NCBI GenBank assembly: GCA_043801935.1
Contig: JAZDLO010000180.1
Coordinates: 1 to 15,617, forward strand
Length of the DNA stretch: 15,617 bases
Direction of reading: 5' to 3'
Source of the DNA: JAZDLO01 sp043801935
Lineage (GTDB): Bacteria > Actinomycetota > Thermoleophilia > RBG-16-64-13
The position numbers and the translations under genes were made by a program. Shown one piece after another: positions 1-5,650 of the stretch; position 1 is the first letter of the stretch, and each line of letters opens with the position of its first letter. The notes under the pieces were generated by a model that searched no databases, had not been told where the DNA came from, and was given only the letters and a program-made list of their open reading frames with translations.

Positions 1-1
1 G

Positions 2-490
2 CAGCCAGCGTCGAGCCAAACAGTCGCTTCCATCAGCGGGATGGATGCTGAGGCCCTGTCTACCTTCAAGAGCAAGGATCCGTTCATACCACAGGCGGTA
101 CCCCCAAGCACGAGCACGACTGGCCCCGGATCTCCCGGCACTACCTCTCCGGGGACCGGCACCACCTCTTACGGGACCACGACCACCTATCGCGGCCCGG
201 CGACCACCTATCATGTAACCACAAGCACCACCGCGCCTCCTACGACGACTACGACCGCGCCTCACCGGCACAGCCTGAGGATTCTCTCCGTCGAGGTGGT
301 CAGCGGCGCGGCTGCTGTGACCCTGCAGGTGGACAACAGTGTTTACAAGAACAAGCGCGTGGGTGATGTGATATCCACCAGTTGGGGGCAGATCAAGGTA
401 CTCGACCTCAGCACTGCCAGCAAGGTCGCCACCCTTATGCATGGCAGCGAGACACTCGTGCTCTCGGCGGGGCAGCAGATCTACGAGTAG
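2..490 (+). CDS. 3' part of a type IV pilus/secretion-like protein (PilP/GspC-like tail), 5' truncated by window
   Basis: The reading frame is open from the window edge, so about 162 C-terminal residues are visible and the start lies outside. The ATG at 41 has no convincing ribosome binding site and is probably internal. In order, the visible part shows a short segment ending in SKDPFIPQ, a Thr/Pro/Gly/Ser-rich low-complexity linker of about 55 residues, and a compact beta-rich tail containing KNKRVGDVIS and a final GQQIYE. A KDPF motif, a disordered linker and a small domain built around 'VGD' resemble the periplasmic PilP and GspC families of type IV pilus and type II secretion machines. 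A pilus locus beside the aro genes is also a known arrangement (pilMNOPQ-aroKB in Proteobacteria). The link is by motif and context only. A generic secreted protein with a Thr/Pro stalk is the alternative. No membrane segment is visible in the part present. Confidence 0.5.
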   Translation, partial: QPASSQTVASISGMDAEALSTFKSKDPFIPQAVPPSTSTTGPGSPGTTSPGTGTTSYGTTTTYRGPATTYHVTTSTTAPPTTTTTAPHRHSLRILSVEVVSGAAAVTLQVDNSVYKNKRVGDVISTSWGQIKVLDLSTASKVATLMHGSETLVLSAGQQIYE

Positions 491-498
491 GGCAGGGC

Positions 499-515
499 GA
501 CCGGCATCACCGGTC
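499..515 (+). terminator. small hairpin after the pilus-like gene, possible weak terminator
   Basis: GACCGG (499-504) and CCGGTC (510-515) are perfect 6-bp inverted arms around a 5-nt loop, nine bases after the stop codon, and are followed by CGTTT. The stem is short and the T run is only three bases, so termination is a guess. It is the first of two consecutive hairpins in the 85-bp gap before aroC. Confidence 0.3.
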
Positions 516-535
516 CGTTTCACCGAGATCACTAG

Positions 536-557
536 GGCGGCGCCGTTTGGCGCCGCC
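536..557 (+). other. strong GC hairpin just upstream of the aroC ribosome binding site
   Basis: GGCGGCGCC (536-544) and GGCGCCGCC (549-557) form a perfect 9-bp all-GC stem with a 4-nt loop (GTTT). No T run follows, so it is not a classical intrinsic terminator. The stem ends 5 bases before the AAGGAAGGGG ribosome binding site of aroC. It could terminate or attenuate read-through from the pilus-like gene, protect an mRNA end, or affect aroC translation. The structure is seen directly; the function is inferred. Confidence 0.45.
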
Positions 558-575
558 GCTGTAAGGAAGGGGCAT

Positions 576-1787
576 GTGAGTACCCTCCGACTAAGCACAG
601 CTGGAGAGTCACACGGTTTGGCCGAAGTGTGCATACTCGAGGGCATCCCCGCCGGCCTCACCGTGACTCCCGCGGACATCGACGTCGACCTCGCCCGCCG
701 TCAGCAGGGGTATGGGCGCGGAGGTCGGATGGCCATCGAGGCGGACCATTGTCGCTTTCTGGCCGGCGTGCGCCTGGGGCGCACCCTGGGTGCGCCCATA
801 TGCATCATCGTAGAGAACAAGGACCACGACAACTGGGTCGCCGTCATGTCTGCGGAACGCCCGGCCGGCGAACCGGCAGGGATGAGTGGGCGAGTCACCA
901 TCCCTCGTCCAGGGCACGCCGATCTCGCCGGGCTTGCAAAGTACGGCTACGAAGACATAAGGGATGTTCTGGAACGGGCTAGCGCGCGAGAGACGGTGGG
1001 CCGGGTGGCTGGGGGGGCCGTGTGCAAACGGCTGCTGAGCGAGATGGGCGTGAAGGTGCGTGGCCGGGTCGTCAGTATCGGCACGGCCAGAACTGATGCG
1101 GTCGCTGACTTGACCCATCCGAACGACATCGACTGGGCGGCAGTAGACGCCTCCCCGGTGGGGTGCGATGATCCTATCGCTGCCGCCGCTATGTGCGAAC
1201 AGATCGACCGGGCTCGTGAGGCCGGGGAATCTCTCGGAGGCGTGTTCGAGATCTGGTGTTGGGGTTTGTGTCCCGGTCTGGGGGGTTATGGATGCCCACA
1301 GGACCGTCTGGATGGACGGCTGCTGGGCGCTTTGGGAAGCATCCCTGCCATCAAGGGGGTGGAGATCGGAGAGGGCTTTGCGAACGCGGGGCGAATCGGT
1401 TCGCTCGTGCACGATGCCATCACCGTGAGGGAGGATGACCGAGGCGCGTGGATCACTCGAGAGACGAACCACGCCGCCGGCATCGAAGGAGGGATGACCA
1501 ACGGTATGCCCGTGGTGATCCATGCAGCCATGAAACCCATCCCGACGCTCACCGCGCCGCTTCAGTCGGTAGACGTGAGCACGCTTCGACCTATCGCAGC
1601 TCACGTGGAGCGGAGCGATGTAGCTGCCGTGCCGGCGGCTAGGGTGGTCGGGGAGGCCATGGCTGCGGTGACCTTGGCTGAGGCGTACCTCTGCAAGTTC
1701 GGGGGCGACAGCCTCGAGCAGCTACGGGCTTCAGTGCTCGCCTACGAAGGCGCGCTGGAAGATCGACGACTGTGGCGCCGTTCCTAG
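576..1787 (+). CDS. aroC: chorismate synthase
   Basis: Chorismate synthase (EC 4.2.3.5) converts 5-enolpyruvylshikimate-3-phosphate to chorismate using reduced FMN, the last shikimate-pathway step, in the cytosol. The 403-residue product carries family motifs throughout: GESHG at residues 10-14, RRQQGYGRGGR, RPGHADLAGLAKYGYEDIRD, the ASARETVGRVAGG stretch, EGFANAGRIGS, NHAAGIEGGMTNG, and RSDVAAVPAARVVGEAM near the C-terminus. The frame is open back to 441, but GTG 576 is chosen because homology begins there (MSTLRLSTAGESHG) and AAGGAAGGGG lies at 563-572. An ATG at 574 is out of frame and runs straight into TGA. Length is typical for the family. The 3' end overlaps the next gene by 16 bp, implying coupled translation of the aro block. 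Confidence 0.96.
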   Translation: MSTLRLSTAGESHGLAEVCILEGIPAGLTVTPADIDVDLARRQQGYGRGGRMAIEADHCRFLAGVRLGRTLGAPICIIVENKDHDNWVAVMSAERPAGEPAGMSGRVTIPRPGHADLAGLAKYGYEDIRDVLERASARETVGRVAGGAVCKRLLSEMGVKVRGRVVSIGTARTDAVADLTHPNDIDWAAVDASPVGCDDPIAAAAMCEQIDRAREAGESLGGVFEIWCWGLCPGLGGYGCPQDRLDGRLLGALGSIPAIKGVEIGEGFANAGRIGSLVHDAITVREDDRGAWITRETNHAAGIEGGMTNGMPVVIHAAMKPIPTLTAPLQSVDVSTLRPIAAHVERSDVAAVPAARVVGEAMAAVTLAEAYLCKFGGDSLEQLRASVLAYEGALEDRRLWRRS

Positions 1788-3388
1788 CACTTACCGGATT
1801 CATGGGGAGCGGCAAGACGACGGTCGGCGCCGGAGTAGCCGACCTGCTGGGGTGGCGTTTTCTGGATCTGGACGAGGAGCTAGTCGTCGCCGAGGGCAGC
1901 AGCGTCCCGGAGTTCTTCGCCGTCAAGGGGGAGGCGGCCTTCCGTGTCCGGGAGTGCGAGCTCTTGACCTCCATTTTGGGGAACGGCTCGACCGAGGACG
2001 GGCTGGTCTTAGCGTTGGGAGGGGGCACGCTCGAGAGCGCAGCGGCCGCCACGCTATTGAAGGGCCGAGGTGTGGTCGCGTATCTCGAGGTCGAACCGGC
2101 GCAGGCTTGGGCCCGAGTGCAGGAGAGCGCGCGCCCTCTGGCCCGCGAGCGTCGGCAGTTCGAGGCCCTGCTGACGAAGAGAAGGGCGGCGTACGAAGAC
2201 CTGGCCGACTGGGTGGTGCCGGTGGCCGACAGGAGCGCGGAGGATCTTGCCCGAGAGATAGCGCAGATCGTTCGCGCCACCGGGCGGCAGAGGACCACCC
2301 CGTGGGTGAGACAGATCGTCTCTACGGACAGGCCCTCGATGATCCTGGGAGGCGAGGACGCCCTTCGGTCCCTCGAGGAACCCCGCCTACCCCCGTTTGC
2401 TCCGCGTTCACGCCTGTTCGTCATCACCGATGAGAACGTCATGCGGGCCTTGGGAGATCGAGTGCTGTGTTTTCTGGGCGACGCGGTGCCGCCCGAAGGC
2501 ATACTCGTGCTCGAAGTCGGCGAGAGCAACAAGAGCGTGCGGACGCTCGAGCGCTGCTGGAACTGGCTCGCGGAGCGGGGAGCGCGCCGGGACGACACGG
2601 TAGTGGCCTTGGGGGGAGGGGTGGTCGGTGACCTGGCAGGGTTCGCGGCCGCGACGTATCAGAGAGGAGTCTCGCTGTGGCAGATCCCCACCAGTCTTCT
2701 GGCTCAAGTCGACTCGAGCGTGGGGGGCAAGACTGGTGTCAATCTCGGCGCGGGCAAGAACCTAGTCGGGGCCTTCTATCAACCCGACCTGGTGATCATC
2801 GACCCCGCGACGCTGCGCACTCTTCCGGATCCCGAGTACATCAATGGTTTGGGAGAGGTCGTCAAGTACGGCTTGCTTGAATCTGGGGATCTCTTTGCGA
2901 AGTTGGAAAACGACTCAGGGGCTGTGGTCAGCCGTGCCCCCGGCATGATGGCGGACCTTGTGAAGACCTGCGTGGCCTACAAGGCCCGGGTGGTCGAAGG
3001 GGACGAGCGCGACAGCGGTCGCCGCGCCGTGCTCAACCTTGGGCACACTACCGCCCACGCCCTTGAGCTTACGATGGGCTACGGCGTCATCAGACACGGA
3101 CGTGCGGTGGGATTGGGCTTGCTCGTGGCCCTGGCCGTTAGCGAGCGGCTGCTGGGGCTCGATCGGTCCGTCCGCGACCGCACGCGCCGCGTCTTGGTCG
3201 ACTTCGGCCTTCGGGACGCAATCGAACTGCCGGATGTCGATGCACTCCTGAAGGCCGCTTCCCGCGACAAGAAAGCTGTGGCCGGCACAAGCGGTTTCGT
3301 GGGGCTGCGGTCGATCGGCGACCCCGTCTGGGCCCTCGACGTCCCCAGCGCGGTATTTGCAGAAGCGTTGGAGGTCATTAGAGCATGA
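1772..3388 (+). CDS. aroKB: bifunctional shikimate kinase / 3-dehydroquinate synthase (AroK-AroB fusion)
   Basis: A single 538-residue frame joins two shikimate enzymes. Residues 1 to about 165 are shikimate kinase: Walker A GFMGSGKTT (9-17), shikimate-binding D34 in FLDLD, R58 in AFR, the GGG triplet at 83-85 and the lid segment ARPLA, all intact. Residues from about 185 to the end are dehydroquinate synthase: NAD-binding VVALGGGVVGDLAGF (about 277-291), IPTSLLAQVDSSVGGKTGVN, and the metal-ligand regions GLGEVVKYG, LNLGHTTAHALE and RHGRAVGLG. The two catalyse steps 5 and 2 of the pathway. Bifunctional AroKB proteins are known, for example in Thermotoga maritima. The GTG start overlaps aroC by 16 bp; the next candidate, ATG 1802, would cut into the P-loop. 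The stop overlaps the aroQ start as ATGA. No internal stop or restart signal separates the domains. Confidence 0.95.
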   Translation: MAPFLALTGFMGSGKTTVGAGVADLLGWRFLDLDEELVVAEGSSVPEFFAVKGEAAFRVRECELLTSILGNGSTEDGLVLALGGGTLESAAAATLLKGRGVVAYLEVEPAQAWARVQESARPLARERRQFEALLTKRRAAYEDLADWVVPVADRSAEDLAREIAQIVRATGRQRTTPWVRQIVSTDRPSMILGGEDALRSLEEPRLPPFAPRSRLFVITDENVMRALGDRVLCFLGDAVPPEGILVLEVGESNKSVRTLERCWNWLAERGARRDDTVVALGGGVVGDLAGFAAATYQRGVSLWQIPTSLLAQVDSSVGGKTGVNLGAGKNLVGAFYQPDLVIIDPATLRTLPDPEYINGLGEVVKYGLLESGDLFAKLENDSGAVVSRAPGMMADLVKTCVAYKARVVEGDERDSGRRAVLNLGHTTAHALELTMGYGVIRHGRAVGLGLLVALAVSERLLGLDRSVRDRTRRVLVDFGLRDAIELPDVDALLKAASRDKKAVAGTSGFVGLRSIGDPVWALDVPSAVFAEALEVIRA

Positions 3389-3852
3389 GCACGCGACCGC
3401 CGAGCCTGGTGATGCTCCACGGGGCCAATCTGGATCTTCTTGGCGAACGCCCCTCGGCCCACTACGGCGCCATTACCCTGCCGGCTTTGGAAGAGATGGT
3501 GGCCCGCGAAGTAGAACGGCTGGGGTGGACATGCATCTGCCGGCAGACGAATCATGAGGGCGACTTCATCGAGTACGTTCACGAGTACAGGCACGCCACC
3601 GCACTATTGGTGAATCCGGGGGCGTGGACACACTACAGCTACGCCATCCGTGACGCTCTGGAGATAGTCACGGGCCCCGTGGCCGAGGTCCACCTTTCCG
3701 ACATCACGGCGCGCGAGGAATGGCGGCGCCATTCGGTGATCTCGGCGGTGGCCACCTTCACCATCACCGGCAAAGGACCTGACGGATATGTGGAGGCTGT
3801 GCGCCGGCTTATTGCCTTGGTACGTGCGCGGCCGGAGAGTGGAGGGGCATGA
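3385..3852 (+). CDS. aroQ: 3-dehydroquinate dehydratase, type II
   Basis: Type II dehydroquinase (EC 4.2.1.10) removes water from 3-dehydroquinate to give 3-dehydroshikimate, the step after AroB. The 155-residue length fits the small type II family, which assembles as a dodecamer. Motifs in order: HGANLDLLGERP followed by the catalytic Tyr region HYG, QTNHEGDFIEYVHE, VNPGAWTHYSYAIRDAL, EVHLSDITAREEWRRHSVI, and a late GKGPDGY. The active-site Asn, Arg, Tyr and both His positions are present. Small departures from consensus are HGANLD for HGPNLN and HLSD for HISN. Its ATG overlaps the aroKB stop (ATGA) and its own stop overlaps the next ATG in the same way, placing it firmly in the aro operon. 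Confidence 0.95.
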   Translation: MSTRPPSLVMLHGANLDLLGERPSAHYGAITLPALEEMVAREVERLGWTCICRQTNHEGDFIEYVHEYRHATALLVNPGAWTHYSYAIRDALEIVTGPVAEVHLSDITAREEWRRHSVISAVATFTITGKGPDGYVEAVRRLIALVRARPESGGA

Positions 3853-4961
3853 CCGTGCGCTCGCTGGAGGAGCGACTGGCCCGCGCGCGCAGCCTGCTTC
3901 AAGAGGAAGGTGTCGGCGCCCTGGTCAGTTTCGGGGCGGCCGATTGTCGCTATCTGACGGGCTTCACCGGCAAAGCGGCAGCCGTGGTGCTGACGGGCAG
4001 CGAGTTGATCCTCGTGTCTGACTCCCGTTTCACCGTTCAGGCGGCGGAGGAAGCGCCCGAAGCCAGGTTCGTCCTTACCGGTGACGCGGGCGACGATCTT
4101 ATCGCCGAGATCCTGAGTGAAGGCGCCCTCGGCAAGAGTGATGGTCTTGCGGTGGCCGGCTTCGAGCCCGATCACCTCACGGTCAAGCGCTGGGAGCACC
4201 TTCGTCCGCTACTGGAGAGCGGAGGGAGCGTGCGATGGAAGCTGATAGGCGGGTTGGTCGAGCGGTGTCGCCGGGTCAAGTTTTCCGATGAGCTCGAGGC
4301 TATGCGGCTCGCCGGACAGATGGCTGCCCAGGCGTTCGCTTATCTGGAGACGATGCCAGTGGTCGGCCGCAGCGAGCGCGACGTGGCTCTCGAGCTGGAA
4401 GTGTTCTTGCGTCGGCAGGGTTCGGAAGGAGCGGCGTTCCCCTTCATCGTCGCGGCCGGGCCGCGAGGGGCGATGCCGCACGCTGAAGCCTCACCCGCTG
4501 TTGTCGAGCCCGGGGGGTTGCTCATCCTCGATATCGGGGCGGTCGTCGATGGCTATGCCAGCGATATGACGCGCACTTACGCTACCGGCGAGGTGGACCC
4601 CGATCTGGTGCGGACATACGAACTCGTGCGCGAAGCACAGGCATTGGCTGTGGCCGCGATACGGCCGGGGGTCTCCGGCCGGGAGGTGGACGGGGTGGCG
4701 CGAAACCGGTTTCAAGCCGAGGACATGGCCGATCTGTTCGTGCATAGTCTCGGACACGGTGTCGGGCTGGAGGTTCACGAGGGCCCAAACCTGAGCTCCC
4801 GTTCGGACGACGTACTGGAAGTGGGAATGGTGGTCACCGTCGAGCCCGGCCTCTATCTTCCCGGCCGAGCGGGTATCCGCATCGAAGACACGGTGATCGT
4901 CACACCGGAGGGTGCGGAGATTCTCACCGAATGGCCGCGCGGTCTCCGGACACTTAGCTGA
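3849..4961 (+). CDS. pepQ: M24 family metallopeptidase (Xaa-Pro aminopeptidase / dipeptidase)
   Basis: This is a dinuclear-metal peptidase of the M24B 'pita-bread' family, expected to cleave peptide bonds next to proline in the cytosol. The 370-residue protein has a creatinase-type N-terminal domain (about 1-130, with YLTGFTG) and a catalytic C-terminal domain. All five metal ligands can be read: D228 and D239 in LDIGAVVDGYASDMTRT, H303 in GHGVGLEVHEGPN, E332 in TVEPGLY and E346 in GIRIEDTVIV. Aminopeptidase P and prolidase (PepQ) cannot be told apart safely from sequence alone, so the symbol follows the usual name at this locus. It overlaps aroQ by 4 bp and precedes efp, the same order as in Bacillus and Mycobacterium. 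Activity on proline-containing peptides beside a polyproline translation factor is suggestive but unproven. Confidence 0.9.
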   Translation: MTVRSLEERLARARSLLQEEGVGALVSFGAADCRYLTGFTGKAAAVVLTGSELILVSDSRFTVQAAEEAPEARFVLTGDAGDDLIAEILSEGALGKSDGLAVAGFEPDHLTVKRWEHLRPLLESGGSVRWKLIGGLVERCRRVKFSDELEAMRLAGQMAAQAFAYLETMPVVGRSERDVALELEVFLRRQGSEGAAFPFIVAAGPRGAMPHAEASPAVVEPGGLLILDIGAVVDGYASDMTRTYATGEVDPDLVRTYELVREAQALAVAAIRPGVSGREVDGVARNRFQAEDMADLFVHSLGHGVGLEVHEGPNLSSRSDDVLEVGMVVTVEPGLYLPGRAGIRIEDTVIVTPEGAEILTEWPRGLRTLS

Positions 4962-5015
4962 CCAAGAGCAGGCATGGTGAGGACGGGGCACTACTCGGCG
5001 CGGAGGCTGGTAGTG

Positions 5016-5040
5016 TAAAATGCACGTTCGCAGAAACGTG
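5016..5040 (+). promoter_or_regulatory. candidate -10 element and inverted repeat upstream of efp
   Basis: The 125-bp gap 4962-5086 is the longest without a gene. It contains TAAAAT at 5016-5021, preceded directly by TG, which could serve as a -10 box; no good -35 is visible 16-18 bp upstream. Two bases further on, CACGTT (5023-5028) and AACGTG (5035-5040) form a perfect 6-bp inverted repeat with a 6-base spacer. This would overlap the expected transcription start and could be an operator or a leader hairpin. It is the most plausible place for a separate promoter for the efp-accBC-nusB block. The repeat is observed; promoter activity is inferred. Confidence 0.3.
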
Positions 5041-5086
5041 GGTAGGCGGACCACAAACCCAAGCAGCAGTCGCTGAGGACGGGCTC

Positions 5087-5644
5087 GTGATTTCAACCAA
5101 TCAGTTCAAGATGGGCATGACCATCAGGTATGAAGGCGACACGTACCGCATCGCCGAGTACCAGCACGTGAAGCCCGGCAAGGGCGGGGCCTTCGTGCGC
5201 ACGAAGCTGCGCAACGTCGCTACCGGCGCTCTCATCGATCGGACTTTCCGCCCCGAACAGAAGTTCGAGCAGCTGCATAATGAGAGTCGCCCCATGACAT
5301 ATCTGTATGAAGAACCCGACCAGATGGTGTTCATGGATGCGGAGTCGTTCGAGCAGCTCGCTCTGCCGAAGAGCGCTCTCAAAGAACGATTCGACCTCAT
5401 GACGCTCAACATGCAGGTGGACGTGGTGTACATCGACGGTGAACCCTTCGACGTCGAGCTGCCCACTTTTGTGGATCTGAAGGTCCTCGAAACGGCGGCC
5501 GGGGTCCGTGGGGACACGGTTTCGGGCGGATCGAAGGGTGCGGTCCTGGAGACCGGGGCCACAGTCCAGGTGCCTTTGTTCATAGAACCGGGGGATGTGA
5601 TCCGCGTCGATACCCGTACCCGCGAGTACGTTACCAGGGCCTAG
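5087..5644 (+). CDS. efp: translation elongation factor P
   Basis: EF-P binds between the ribosomal P and E sites and promotes peptide-bond formation at consecutive prolines. The 185-residue protein has the standard three beta-barrel domains: a KOW-like domain 1 with the tip loop VKPGKGGAFVRTKLRNV, an OB domain starting around DQMVFMDAESFEQ, and a C-terminal OB domain ending EPGDVIRVDTRTREYVTRA. The tip lysine is K32, the position that is modified in Bacillus subtilis EF-P. The start is GTG 5087 (MISTNQFKMG), giving the normal family length; the ribosome binding site is weak (GAGGAC at 5075-5080). No EF-P modification enzyme is present nearby. The next gene starts 6 bp after the stop, suggesting co-transcription. 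Confidence 0.96.
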   Translation: MISTNQFKMGMTIRYEGDTYRIAEYQHVKPGKGGAFVRTKLRNVATGALIDRTFRPEQKFEQLHNESRPMTYLYEEPDQMVFMDAESFEQLALPKSALKERFDLMTLNMQVDVVYIDGEPFDVELPTFVDLKVLETAAGVRGDTVSGGSKGAVLETGATVQVPLFIEPGDVIRVDTRTREYVTRA

Positions 5645-5650
5645 GTCTCC

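Noticed and set aside
85..260. Thr/Pro/Gly-rich stretch as a DNA repeat element
   Set aside because: It is an in-frame low-complexity protein linker with imperfect ACC/ACG/CCG codon repetition, not a distinct repeat family.
441..575. N-terminal extension of aroC to 441
   Set aside because: It overlaps the upstream gene and the hairpins and lacks family similarity. GTG 576 has a good ribosome binding site.
609..1604. 331-codon open frame on the minus strand opposite aroC
   Set aside because: It is antisense to a clear chorismate synthase, has no recognisable motifs, and is typical of long shadow frames in GC-rich DNA.
1639..2598. 319-codon Arg/Ser-rich minus-strand frame opposite aroKB
   Set aside because: Composition is that of a codon-position shadow and it has no family motif. 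It lies wholly opposite aroC/aroKB coding sequence.
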